NCBI RefSeq assembly: GCF_029227915.1
Contig: NC_079875.1
Location: 3,534,001 to 3,598,000, forward strand
DNA: 64,000 nt
DNA from: Hydractinia symbiolongicarpus
Taxonomy: Eukaryota; Cnidaria; Hydrozoa; Anthoathecata; Hydractiniidae
Reading direction: 5' to 3'
Shown: one piece after another, positions 1-23,166 of the stretch
How positions within the stretch are numbered: position 1 is the stretch's first letter
How the letters are laid out: every line of letters begins with the position of its first letter
Made by a program: the position numbers and the translations under genes
The notes under the pieces: generated by a model
The model's input: only the letters and a program-made list of their open reading frames with translations
Told to the model about the DNA's origin: nothing
Database searches by the model: none

Positions 1-2442
1 TGCTTACAGGGATCCCCTGGAGCATGAAGCTTTATATCTGGGTTCAACCGCGAGGATTTGTTGAGTACATACCGCATTGACACACCTGGGATGCTCACGG
101 CATCCTTCAAAATGTCAATCTCATCCCTGTAGTATGTATTGCGGGTTTTGTCGACGGCCTCGATAAATGGTATTACGTCCGCCATATTGTATTCGGCTAA
201 CCAATCCAGCATCGTGACGCATTCTCTTTTATAGAACTCATCCCGAAAAGCTTGGTAATTTTCGGGTGAGAGTGTGTTTCTACCACTGAGTGCGCTATAA
301 AAAGCCTCATGATCGACTGGGCCCACATGGTTCAATTTTTCATAGCATGTTAGCCATTCGCACGGGAACACCAATTTTTTGAGATTGCAATCCAATGACT
401 TGCAACATTTTTCATAACTCAAGCCAGGTGCGAGGAAATTTTTAATATCGATGAATTTGAAGTTTGAGGTGGTTAGAAACATGTATTCATTATCTGTTCG
501 ACAAAATACCGCCTTATCATGTTTATATCGTACTTGCCACTATTGAAACCTATCACTGTCGCTTGATTTACCCATTCGTGCCAAATATCTTGAGTTTGTT
601 CCGGGAGCATATCGAAATCATCCGGCTTGGGATATATCTTTTCAACTTCTTGGACAATCCTCATTTGTCTCTGCTCCAGTTGCTCAACGAATTTTTGCAC
701 AAGCACCTTTGGATCTTCATTCATGATGAATGTTGGATGTTCTTGCAGACTATCGTGGATGGCTACACTTACAGGTATATGCTCGGAGATATATGCCAAA
801 TCAAACGTTTGCTGCTGGTTCAATGGTGCCAGGAGGACCTCAAAATCAAAGACACTGAAGTGGGGATATGCTCGAAATTCTTTCTTGAATACCCTCTTAA
901 CCTTGGGAGGATTTTTACACTCCCATGCAGTGACAAGATTGTAGCCGAGTTTCCGAATGTGATCCTCTTTAAATTTGGTGAAATTAAAATTATTTTTATC
1001 CACGTTGGTTCTATTAGGCTGACATGGGCATCTATGCCATTTGCAGCCGTGGTATTCGTATACTGTTTTTGTCTGAGGATCATACCCATCAATCTTGTAT
1101 ACAGCCTTACTACCGTTGCATATCACACGTTCTCCCCCATGCCCACAAAGAGCATGATGTATATGCCTACCTGTTTGATTTGACATGGCTTCAATCCATT
1201 GACATGCCGCGTAACTGAAACCCTTATCGGGATAAAATACCTTTTCAGAGCTACTCTGCATCCGTTCGATCTTTTCACCTTTGCAAATGATCTTGGTTTT
1301 GATACCTTCGCATTCATTTTGTTTGTGTCGTGTGAGGTTCTCCGATCTGTTGAATCTTTGTGTACAAACCTCGCATTCCCAATGCTGCGTCAATACATCC
1401 ATTTTCTTGATATAAAAGCAATGACCATGCAGCATGCGAAGATCAATTTTGTCCAACCCCTTTTTGTATTGATTTTGGCAATAGACGAGACGCCATGGGG
1501 CCTTGTCGGTGTTTGTTTTTGGTTCAAAAACTCTTATGTTAATTTTGAATTTTTTGCCGATACTTTCCAAGTCCACGAGCCTCGTAGCCCTTACCTCTTC
1601 CCTCTTTAATTTAGGCTGCTCGTAGTACTCACGAGCTAATTTGAGGGCCGTCTTTGTAAGGAACTCTGTCCCTCTTTTTACATCCGCTCTCTCCCTTACA
1701 GCTAGACACCTCCAGAAGCATAGATTGTCCGTTCTAACATCTTCACCGTCAATGGCATAGATACATCTTTTTCCGCGCAGCCAATCTGGTAATGGTCCAC
1801 ATCCAAGTAGGGGTTCTCTCGTAGAAATTATCTTGATCTGAACGTGCTTGAATATTATTTTACCTTCATATGCTCCTGGTGTCTCGATAGTCCTTTTATT
1901 ATTTTACCTTCATATGCTCCTGGTGTCTCGATAGTCCTTTCTGGTGGCAAATAGGCTTTCGTCCAAAACTCCGCATCTTCCAAATCCAGGCGTTTCATCT
2001 CACATTCATCGATGAAAGCCTCGATTTCGGCCATGTTTGATATTGACCCGGAGCTCTTGGTTTTGTGATAATTCGCAACATCTCCACCACCTCGGTAAAT
2101 ATCGCAGCCGAAGCTGTATATTACCTTCACACGCATGTCTACGTGTGGTGTGATTTTTTGCATAATATAATCTGTCAATGGCTGGTTAAGGTTATTATTA
2201 AACCTCCATGTTTTGATGCGGTTTCCGTCTTCTATCATTTCCGCATCGTAGATAGTTGGTGTTCCTGAAAATTGACCCCTGGCCTTGTTATAATAGTAAC
2301 TAACGGTATCCCGCACGCTCCTTAGTTGTTTAACGAGAGATTCGCGAGTTGCCGCTACTGGTGCTGACACGGTATTATATATTTTACTAATTGCATTTTT
2401 GAACCAACTCATTCCTTTATTATATACAGATTTTCTTTTCAA
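1..2442 (-). pseudogene. Maverick/Polinton-type family B DNA polymerase, broken and partial
   Basis: The reading frame runs right to left from about 2442 and leaves the window at base 1. Seen in order: an N-terminal region starting MSWFKNAISK; a DNLCFWRCLAV motif near 1700-1740; a C-x2-C-x12-H-x4-C finger near 1310-1375; an endonuclease-like DGYDPQTKTVYEYHGCKWH block near 1040-1100; and the 3'-5' exonuclease motifs FDFE (near 850) and GFNSGKYD (near 520-550). The order fits protein-primed polymerases of self-synthesizing Maverick/Polinton transposons. The polymerase palm motifs would lie left of the window. Two lesions break it. A perfect 44-bp tandem duplication (1853-1896, 1897-1940) shifts the frame, and a second frame change between about 476 and 510 looks like a small deletion; the frame beyond it is open to base 1. 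I call it a recently decayed transposon copy, not a host polymerase. No terminal inverted repeat could be identified. Confidence 0.85.
1853..1940. repeat. 44-bp perfect tandem duplication inside the polymerase gene
   Basis: Bases 1853-1896 are repeated exactly at 1897-1940. The unit length is not a multiple of three, so the second copy breaks the polymerase frame. The absence of any difference between copies points to a recent event or an assembly artefact. Confidence 0.95.
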
Positions 2443-4320
2443 CCAGAAAATTTTGTTTGGTCAAGGATTAAATATTTTGGGAATTTCCCTTACTCATATT
2501 CTGTATGATTTAGTGTATAACGTCATGTATCTTACATTTATATACTATTATATGTTAGTTATTGGCATTTATATTCTGTATAATTATGATTTCACGTATG
2601 ACGTCAATTGATTTCGTTTTTACTTGTTTTTGGGATGAGGTGGTGGTGGAAATGGTGAAAGCAGGGTTTTTGGGGGTAAAGGTGTAGGAACAGCGAAAAC
2701 CCGGTTATAATCACTCCCTACTACTACTCACGTTAATCCGATGTTTAGACCTGCCATAAGTTTAAAACCAAAATGTAATTTAAGTATCGCCATCATTCTC
2801 GTTTTCGTCCCCGGGGCTCTTTGTGATTAAAACCTCATATCTCAAAGAGCCGTGGAGTCGAGAATGTATCGCCATTACATTCAGAAATTATTTACTATTT
2901 TCAGGAATTATTTTGCAGAACGGTGGTAATTAAATAGAGAGTTTGTTGTACTTTTCGTCATTCTGAAGTTACATCGCTTATCATCTTCACATCATCGTGA
3001 TTTTATTTATCTTTCCTCGTATCGCCGATGGAAATCAAAACGTCTGTCTCCGATATTAAAAAAGCAACAATTGTCCTTGGAACGAGGTTGGTACGCGCTG
3101 CTACATTCAATGATTAGAGAGCGGGGCACCCTCGTGCCCAATGCCTGCTGTCTCTTTATATCGAGATGACACAAGGATGTAATTTTCAAAATTCTACTCA
3201 AAGGTCCTGGGAGCTAGGTTAGTTAGTAGTTTATCTGGAATCAATAGATTTTCTAGAATTTTGCTTATAAAAAGCGTGTAATCCAGAGTTTATGCTTGTA
3301 ATGTGAATAAGAAAAAAGTATTCGCAAGCACGATTCTAGCGAAATGTTCTATTGAAAAGCAAATAGGAATAGGAATGAGGTTGGCATAAAAGAAGCTTTA
3401 TATTATTGAATTGGTAGAAATTTCTCAGCAACAGTGCAATATTTGAGAAATATTGTCCCGTTCAGCAAAGATTCGTATAGTGGTTTAAAAGCACATTTTT
3501 TTTGTAAGGGACAATTTGTTGAGAAACGTGAGCCTCCAGTCACTCGTGTTCTTGCGTTTTTGCATCAAGAGGGCCGGCAGCGGTGTAGTAAGCCTTAACG
3601 ATGTTGAGATAAGGTAACAAGCTGCTGCTGCTGCTGCTGTTGAAAAATAGAGCAATGCTATATAAATTTTCAGAAAATCACTTATAAAAAACACCCATGC
3701 TCATTCTTGTTCGCATGGTCTCTTGACCCTTAACCGTTATTACAGTAAGTACATTTAGGCTGGATCCCAAATGTCTGTTTTCCATGAAAAATCTAGCACC
3801 AAGCTATTTGCATCGTTTAAAGCGTGCTGTATTTTTTACTTATGAATATGGTTGGTGCAAACATGGTTAACAGATCTTGTTTTTAACGATGCACTAACAT
3901 GTAATTTTCAGGATCGGCAAGGGGACAAGTGAGAGGAAGATCATTTCTCTTTAAATGATCACTAGACCACAAAATAACGCGACGTCAACGATAAAAAGTT
4001 GGATTAACCACGATCTGAGAAGTTATTTCGAATGCTGTCCCCTTCCCCAGTACTCTAGCGCGCTCCAGATAGCGGTGAAGAAATGACGTAACCACCAGGG
4101 CTTACTTTAGTCGTGGTCATACATACCACTAAAAGGTTAAAATTATTTTTTTGTGATTAGGCGTTTTTAGATTGTACGTGTCTCTGAAATCCGTTATCGC
4201 GATTGAGACTTGTGGGTAATTTCCAGCGGTCTTGCCATTCTTTCCCTTTTATTATTTTGTGACTCTTGAAAGCAACTCCAGCAGGAGTCAAACTCTGGAG
4301 GCTGCATTACCGAATTAATA
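2443..4320. other. Intergenic region between Polinton relic and UPF1
   Basis: No coding region was recognised. It holds the 73-bp foldback at 2794-2866, a copy of the recurrent GGAACGAGGTTGG motif near 3077-3093, a related GGAATGAGGTTGG near 3372, a short GCT microsatellite near 3622-3640, and the presumed UPF1 promoter and 5' leader. A pyrimidine-rich AG at about 3910 could be the acceptor of a 5' UTR exon, but this is not demonstrable. Confidence 0.5.
2794..2866. mobile_element. 73-bp foldback MITE with 9-bp direct-repeat flanks
   Basis: The arms begin CATTCTCG and meet at GGCTCTTTG / CAAAGAGCC, forming a ~24-bp imperfect inverted repeat around an AT-rich loop. Both sides are flanked by the identical nonamer TATCGCCAT (2785-2793 and 2867-2875), as expected of a target-site duplication. 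No coding capacity. Confidence 0.75.
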
Positions 4321-15650
<11,330 letters not shown>

Positions 15651-15860
15651 GATTTCGATAGCCGTGGTGGTCTGGGCAAATTCATCGTGTTGATCAATGC
15701 CTTGATTGGACACCTTGCCCACAAGCGGTTTACCTGAGTTTCCGAATAAAACATAAAGGCCACCGATGGCGAATTGTTAATGGTTTTACTCACCGTTGTG
15801 TGCTAATATCATGTTGATAACTTATCACCCATGTTGGAGGGACTAGTTTTGAACGATCGA

Positions 15861-15866
15861 AATAAA
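15861..15866 (+). promoter_or_regulatory. Poly(A) signal AATAAA for UPF1
   Basis: A canonical AATAAA lies 210 nt after the UPF1 stop, with another at 15745-15750. Which one is used cannot be told from the sequence. Confidence 0.5.
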
Positions 15867-17295
15867 ATTTAACCCGCGTTGACAAGTTGTGTATTTATAC
15901 GGTGTAGTTTAGAACTTGGAGATTTTTTAATTTGAAGCGTATTCGAAGAGATTTGTAATCGCAATGATCTGAAACTTAAAATGTACCAAACTGAAAGTCA
16001 TTCCTGTGTAACTTTCGATTCCTGTTACGAGTTTTTATTGATTTTAATAGTTCGTAGAAAATTGTTTGCGTGGGACTTGTTGCTATGTAAACATGCTTAT
16101 AAGTATTTGTGATAAGGCTGGTGGTTAATATAAATCAACACTGATAAATGTATTCCGTGTTTTATTTTACCCCTTAGCTAAGTTACTTAAGCATTACTCC
16201 TAATATATCACCCCCCCTCTACCCAAGTTCATCTTTTTGGTACAAGAGCGTAAAACTTTTTCTTTCCTTTAAAGTAATGAGGCAGCGGTATTAATTTTGG
16301 GTGTGAAATTTTGCCCCATAAAGTTTAAAACTTTTGAACGTACTAAGCCTAAATTCCTTCGTTAGAATTACTCTAATTATTTCTGGACAGTATTTCCTAC
16401 GTTTAACAAACTGCTACACCGTCTTTCCTCCAATCCTATAAAACTTCGTCACTACCAGTTACTCTTTCCGAAAGAATACAAGAACCTTTCAAGGCTTAAA
16501 AATTGAAATTTTTATAAAAACGTATTTCTTATAGCCAGTCTTTCTGTAATTTGTTTGATTTTAGCCTTAGTTCTTATATTTGGGAGCACTTTAATGTATT
16601 TACTGGTTTTATTTTCTTTCTGCTATTCCCAGCATTATTGTTCTGATAAAATTGATAAACATGTGTTTTTTCGACCGACATGCGTCCATAAAAAAATGTA
16701 AAAAGCCTGAAAACCCCGATCAGGCGCAAGGATATTTTTAACATCCCGTGGAGGAATGTTTTGATTCAATTCCCACGTGTTTCTACGGTTCATTGATTTT
16801 CCCGCTTTAAAATGACACTAAACAACAGCCATTTTGATTTTCATGGTTGTGATGCAATACAACCAGTTGCCGGAGGTTTAAGCCAATTAATTTAAAGCAA
16901 GATCAACTCTATTGTTTTATTAACCAATCATGTTCTTAGTTTCAACAATTCAGATTTGCTTACTCAAACTTGCTCATTTCATAACAAAACACTTTCAAAA
17001 AGAGCCAGCTGTTGGTATTGGAGATAACAACACGAAAAAAATACACTAAAATAAAGTTTTACCAAATTTTGATGGCACAATATAATATTTTCCGTTTGCG
17101 GAAAATAATTTAAGACAGATTTTTGTACTGGATGAATTATTTTTAGAAAATTCTGTGTACGTACGAGAAGTTTTACAAATAACAAAGATTGTTGAGTTTA
17201 ATCAACCGTAAGAAGCAAAGTATAATTTTCAAAAACACCGGTTTCAGTTTCACTCGAATATAAAAAAGAATTTATCTGTATGAAGCATTTATAAA
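15867..17295. other. Intergenic region between UPF1 and KLF
   Basis: AT-rich, with no recognisable gene. A TATAAAA at 17259-17265 lies 30-37 nt before the KLF start codon. That is very close for a TATA box driving that gene, so the promoter assignment is weak. Confidence 0.45.
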
Positions 17296-18264
17296 ATGGT
17301 TTACACTCCCAGAAATGAAATAGACAAAGCAGCAAGCTGCTTACTATCAATGTCAAGACAAGTTACCTCAACTTATAACGGAGAAGAAACCTTAGAACGA
17401 GCTGCTCTTATTCTAGCCAGCTTAAAAGAATCGCGATGCCGCGATGTTGATAGGGATCAAGAAATAAAAGAAAGTTCAAGTGAAAGTTGTTTCTTAACGC
17501 CACCAAGAAGTAACACTTCCTCGCCCGTCAACGATATGTTAAAATGCGAAGAAAACATTTCCGAAGAAGGTGAAAATATAAGCGCTAATGTACCCTGTAA
17601 TAAAAATGACCTACAACAAGAAAAACACTTTAGCAACGAGAAAAACAAATTTTGTGGTATTCACACTTTTGAAGAAACCAGCACTAAAAGAAAAATGGCT
17701 GACATTGGTACAAAATCGGATGAAGCAAAAAAGAAAACGCACGTTTGCCCTTATGAGAACTGTACAAAGATGTACGGAAAAAGTTCACATTTAAAGGCTC
17801 ACATGAGAGTTCACACAGGAGAGCGTCCATTTTTATGTACATGGAGCTCTGGCGAAGTTACTTGTAGCAAAAGATTTGCTCGTTCAGACGAACTTGCACG
17901 ACATTACCGCGTTCACACTGGAGAAAAAAATTATGTATGTCCTGTGTGTTCAAAAAGATTTATGAGAAGCGACCATTTAGCCAAGCATGCCCGTCGACAT
18001 CCAAACTACGATCCCATTACTAAGTCAGTAAGGAAGGATAAGGAACAGCCAAAAAGTCAACCATTTTCTATTCTTCCCATGCATGCAATTAAACCAGAAG
18101 GACGTGCATTTCATCCTAGCTTTGAACGGAATTACTACCCAGTAAGCAATATGCCTTTAAATACATTTGTTTTGTCCCAAACGTTTGAGCAGATGAATTT
18201 TACTCCGTCAAACAAAACAAGAATTTACCCTCCACATACGATACAAAAGATAGCTACTGGTTAA
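17296..18264 (+). CDS. Krüppel-like factor, KLF9/13/16-type transcriptional regulator
   Basis: This single-exon gene encodes 322 aa. The N terminus carries AASCLLSMS (residues 12-20), resembling the Sin3-interacting AAxCLxSMS motif of KLF9/13/14/16, so a repressor role through SIN3 is inferred. Three C-terminal C2H2 fingers follow a Lys-rich stretch: finger 1 C151/C156/H169/H173, finger 2 C181/C190/H203/H207, finger 3 C215/C218/H231/H235. They are joined by TGE[RK]xx linkers, with the KLF DNA-contact sets [16 protein letters not shown] and RSDHLAKH, predicting CACCC/GC-box binding in the nucleus. Oddity: finger 2 has eight residues between its two cysteines ([10 protein letters not shown]) where KLF/SP fingers normally have four. 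A serine/proline-rich spacer and a ~75-residue C-terminal tail complete it. The start is the first ATG of the frame. Confidence 0.93.
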   Translation: MVYTPRNEIDKAASCLLSMSRQVTSTYNGEETLERAALILASLKESRCRDVDRDQEIKESSSESCFLTPPRSNTSSPVNDMLKCEENISEEGENISANVPCNKNDLQQEKHFSNEKNKFCGIHTFEETSTKRKMADIGTKSDEAKKKTHVCPYENCTKMYGKSSHLKAHMRVHTGERPFLCTWSSGEVTCSKRFARSDELARHYRVHTGEKNYVCPVCSKRFMRSDHLAKHARRHPNYDPITKSVRKDKEQPKSQPFSILPMHAIKPEGRAFHPSFERNYYPVSNMPLNTFVLSQTFEQMNFTPSNKTRIYPPHTIQKIATG

Positions 18265-18317
18265 GACAGATGTGAGTATGTTTCTTTTTTTGGTAACCTA
18301 TAGATTTAATAGTCATA

Positions 18318-18323
18318 AATAAA
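18318..18323 (+). promoter_or_regulatory. Poly(A) signal AATAAA for the KLF gene
   Basis: A canonical hexamer 54 nt after the KLF stop codon, followed by a T/GT-rich stretch. Confidence 0.55.
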
Positions 18324-21300
18324 GAGTATTCAGTGCAGGGATTTTCTCTTTGTGGTTTCCTGATAGCCAGTTTTTTCTTTTAAATTTTGCAACGTTATAA
18401 ATAAAACATTGTGCGATCACAAATTTGTTCTGTTTTTTTTACCACATGATTCTTTTGTTGATCAGAAGAAATGTGGCTGGTTTAAATCTAAGAATATATA
18501 AAAAAATCCTAACACTGAACTTAGTTTTGACTACGTATGCTTACAGTAAAAAAAATGACATTTTTTTTCATGATAACCACGTGATTTTGTTTATATGGCA
18601 CTTCATCGTAGAGGTTTTCTTGTGCAAACATTTTTTCCAGAGTTTCTTTAGCGTGGGGGGCTTCGTGCGTGGTAATGATTCAAAAAATTATGTAACACAC
18701 AAAAGTCTGTTGTCAAAATTAACATTTTTCTTTTCTTTTTGTTAATATATATTATTTCAAATATTATTTTAAAAAAAAATTTGCAAGCTTTATTCTTTGA
18801 GAGAAATTACTTTATCTTGTACATATTGAAAGTATTATATGAGACTTTTCAGCTATTGTAAGTTATATTCCTGAAACATTTCGAGGGTTCTACCTCAAGT
18901 TTTTAAAAGTACTTTTTTGGGTTATGTATTTTCCTCTAAAACGATATGCCTACCTTATTTTTCTAAGGACTGCTTTATTGTAATTTATTTAAGATGATTG
19001 CTTGTGCTTAGGTGTTATGAAAGCAAATAAATTATTTTAATTTCCCTTGTTTCTAATATATATTATTTAGTTGTTTCGTTGTAGAAATAATATTAACTAT
19101 ATATACATGTGTTTCCAAAAATGTTGTAAAACATTTTACGACATATACATTTGACTCTTTAATGTTTTGAAACTCAACATCTAGGCCACTTTTTTGGTCC
19201 ACATGAGAGTTTAAGGATATCGGGTATTTAACTTCAATTTAAAATTTCTTTACAAGAGGAACATTTACTTCCCAATATAATTGTTTTGTTGCTTTTTTTC
19301 TTTTCCATGTTATAAAAAACTAAAAATCTTTGTTTAAGTTTCAACTTTCTGATAAAACATTAGGATCTTAGATGCTATTATCTAATCTTCCAATTTTACA
19401 TGTACATGTTTCTGTTATTATGTTTTTGTCTCTTCAATATTTCATGAGGAATTTTCTTTCTCTCAGAGAAGTTATTTATGAGAAACACATCTAAGAGGCC
19501 TAAGTTCTAATGTGTTTCTTTCAAGCTGTGTTTATCTAAAAAGTTTTTACTAGTTACTTGAACACATGGCTATTTTCAGTATTATTAAAAAAAGTGGTTG
19601 TAATTATATACCAGCTGGAAATGTGACACCTAAGAAATTATGTTAGATCAGCTTTGTTCTTTCTAAACAAAAGCCACATGTCATTTTCTTACCCAATGTA
19701 ATAAACGTTTTTGAAAATCTTTAAATCAAAGATCACGCTATTCTTTTATTAATACCTATGGTGCAAGTTTTTTTACTTTGCGTCACTGGTCAATGTTCCG
19801 GTAAAAAGTGTGATTTTTCAATGCTTAAAAATTTTTCCTTTTAAAAAAATTTTTTATTTATGCTCTCATTAAAAAATAATTTTGGTTTAGAATTTTAGCA
19901 ACATGAGTAAAGATATATATAAAGACTGTTTTTTTCTAACTTGTAAAAAAGAAGCTGTTCTGTTTCAGGGTCAAAAAATTTTGGAGGGAAGGGTACTTTT
20001 TGATGAATTTCTGTATTCTGTAATGTTCAGTTGATCAAAACACTCTTTGTCTTTTCAAACAATCTATGTGTTATTGCATGTTTTTGATCTTTTTTGAAAT
20101 GGTCTGATCGCTTTAATCTGGTTTATTAAAGCTGTCAGCTGTCCTTCTCATTGAAATATAAATTTCTCCCTTCTATGAAAATGATAATGATGTTTTGAAC
20201 TGTTAACAAAGTTCGCTTCTTTTTGCCTTGAAACACTGCTCAATTTCGACTTTCTTAGCCAGATTCATTATGTTTTTTTTCCCAAACTGTAGTAACTTAT
20301 TTAAAAATATATATATATTGGGTTTTTTTTCATCGTGAGATCTGTGCCTGATTATAACTGAGAAAATTGATTTTAACATTCTGATATTTATATGTGTAAA
20401 TTTTAAAGTTTATTGTAAAATATATTACGGCAGTGCATCATTTGAGTGCTTGGACACAGAAACTGCTTTGCTTGGTAGGAACTTTATTTACGGGGCACTT
20501 ATTTAACGTTGTTTTTTTTTAATAAACAATCGGGCAGCTTACATGGGTGCTTATTCCTATTCGATACATAACGATGTTCCTTCTCTTCCCTAGTTTTATT
20601 CCTGCAAATATATATTAAAAGTTTTTGTAGATATTTTAAGTTGATATATTCCGTTTATTATAAATTGGTAATTATTCACAAAAAAGTGGAATGAGTGTGC
20701 CACAACAAGAGAGACCCGTAGATTTTCTTTTTTAATGACACAAATTTTTCTGCGTGTTGGACATAAATTTGCAGGTATGTAACAATGAATGGTCTTCAGG
20801 GTTTTTTTCCACAATATCAAAATTTTAACTCTTTCTTTTTCCTGAAACGTTCGAATTATTCAAGGTAAGCGGAACCCTGGTCCATACAATAACTGCAACA
20901 TTGCCAACTATGTCCTACAGAATTGATAAACGCTAATACTGATTTCGTGTTGTGGAACCTTTTTTCACACTTTGTGAAAAGTCAGTGTTTAATAGGTTTG
21001 TAATTATGAGCGTATAATTAATAAAAAACATCTGAAATTTTGATAAAATCGAGTTTGTAGTTAAAGGTTTCCTTACTTCGACATTTTTCTTCACATCTAC
21101 AATGTGAAACGGCGTCTAGATGAAGTTTTTCATAATGACATTTGAGTGACTTCAGTTTACCTTAAATAATATAAATTATTAAAAAATCGTTGTTTTTAAT
21201 ACTTTATTCCCATACCGGTTTGTGGGCCGTATTGCAATTCAACAAAATATGGTGTGTCTTCTCAATAAAAAACTAGGGATTTTGAAATAGGGATTTTGGA

Positions 21301-22543
21301 GTTTGAAAACTAAATTCTGTTCTTCAAGCCTTTTAAATCAGTTTTAATTGGAAGGCGTTATAAATACGAAAAACTTTTTGGGTGGTCTTTTAATACGTGT
21401 GCTTTTTTGCTAACAAAAAAATACAAGCGAAGAACCCTTATATAAATCGCAATATTCTGCAATGCAGAATAAACTTCCATAAATGATAGCCCTGGGAATG
21501 AGGTTGGTCTTGCTGCAAACTTCTAAAGTGGGTGGATCCGTTTAACCACACTGTACAGTTCTGTGATTGCTTTGTACATAATACTGTTGAGAGTATCAAA
21601 TAATGATTTGACAAACACTTTAAAACCGAACCTCTTTGACGCTGAAATTTTTACGTTCAAGTTTTTCTAAACAAGCCGAACAACTACGATATAAAAAATC
21701 TGCACCACAAAGAAAACCTGAAGATACCACATAGCAAATAACGAAATCCTCAGAGGAATCAGGGGTGTAAAGAGTCATCTTGGTACTACACGGTCTGCTC
21801 TTTATATACACCCTTATTCCCAGTTTTCTCACCAATACGTCTTGCCTTTTTTTATATAAAAAAGGCCAATATCTCTGGTAACGAGGGTGCTTTTATCGCC
21901 CTTAATTTTACTATAAAGCAACGTTTTATTCAACCGTATTACGTGTTTTACTCTGTGAATAAAATAGAAGTCTGGGAAAGTGCTTTATGTCGTGTAGCGA
22001 AAAATTTCATCAAAACTAAACGTCGATTGTTTTTTCATTACTCTCAAAACTTTGAACGTAGGCTCCTTTTTTCCACCACGTTGCAAAATCAAACTTGAGA
22101 TTTATGCGCAATTTATGTTTTCTGTTATTTTTACTTATAGCTAATCCTCCTATCTAAAAAAGAGTATTTCCCCTGATTTAATATTTCCGGATTTTTCTAA
22201 AAATAATGTACTCATGCCCAGTCATGCTTGAGAAGATAAACCTCATTGATTCACGCATCTCTTATTTTTAAAAAAACCATTATTATCCACTGTACTTAGC
22301 AACAACATCATGTGACATGCGCCAGCGTTTATTATTATAAGACCATGCACATAAATTGCATGATGTTCTGGAGACGAAATTGTCTCATGACGCATAAGAC
22401 TCCACATCAATTCAGATAAAACTGTAGACGTTTGCCCAATAAACAAATCTTGAAGCTTTAACCGGAAACAACTTAATCATTAAGGGTTAACTACAAGTTC
22501 TGCTTCTTCAGTTTATGAACCTGTATTACGAATCTTGTTTCCA

Positions 22544-22624
22544 GGGTGCCTTTGCCTGGTGTCTTTGCAACAAGACGCAGTCCAGTTACTTACAAAAAAC
22601 GCCAGTGCCTTGGGAACGAGGTTG
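22544..22624. mobile_element. Short foldback with CTCGTTCCCAGGG-type ends
   Basis: CTTGTTTCCAGGG at the left is the imperfect inverse of CCTTGGGAACGAGG at the right. It belongs with the elements at 23091-23166 and 55149-55272, which share the terminal motif. Confidence 0.5.
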
Positions 22625-23090
22625 TTTATACAACGTGTTTTTATCAAACATATTCTGACGAATAACTTTGCAGTTCTCTTTTAATAACTTTCCTACGTTC
22701 TGTCAACACTAACATGCTGGCAAAACTGCTGATTTGTTTCAATCTAAATGACAGAATCAAAAAAGAGGTTTGTTACGTAACTGAAGGGAGTTTAGCTTCG
22801 TAAGCAAAATCTCATCTGAGTATGATACCTCAACGGACTTCTTTCGCTTAGAACGACTACACGTTAAACTTGTTTTAATATTTGTCATTAAGCCGTCATT
22901 AAGGGCCGTCTTTTTTGAGCTGCACTTCACATGTGTGCGAAAAGGTTATGTTTGTTTAGATTTCTACGAATCGCAACCTTTTTTTCGTTTTTATCTGCTG
23001 ACAACAATGCCGATGAATTTTAACAGTCTGTTATGTAAACATATTGAAAAGCATGTTGATTTAAGTAAGCTCTATTTTTTGCAGTTTATT

Positions 23091-23166
23091 CTCGTCCCCA
23101 GGGTGTCTTGGCTACCTGATGTCAGAGCTGGTACGTTAAAAGCAAGTACCCTGAGAACAAGGTTGA
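23091..23166. mobile_element. Short foldback with CTCGTTCCCAGGG-type ends
   Basis: CTCGTCCCCAGGGTGTCTTG at the left is paired with an inverted ACCCTGAGAACAAGG at the right, enclosing about 45 bp. Same family as 22544-22624 and 55149-55272. Confidence 0.5.

Noticed and set aside
464-1183. 239-codon plus-strand open frame
   Set aside because: It lies opposite the polymerase frame, whose motifs are clear; the plus-strand translation has no domain features.
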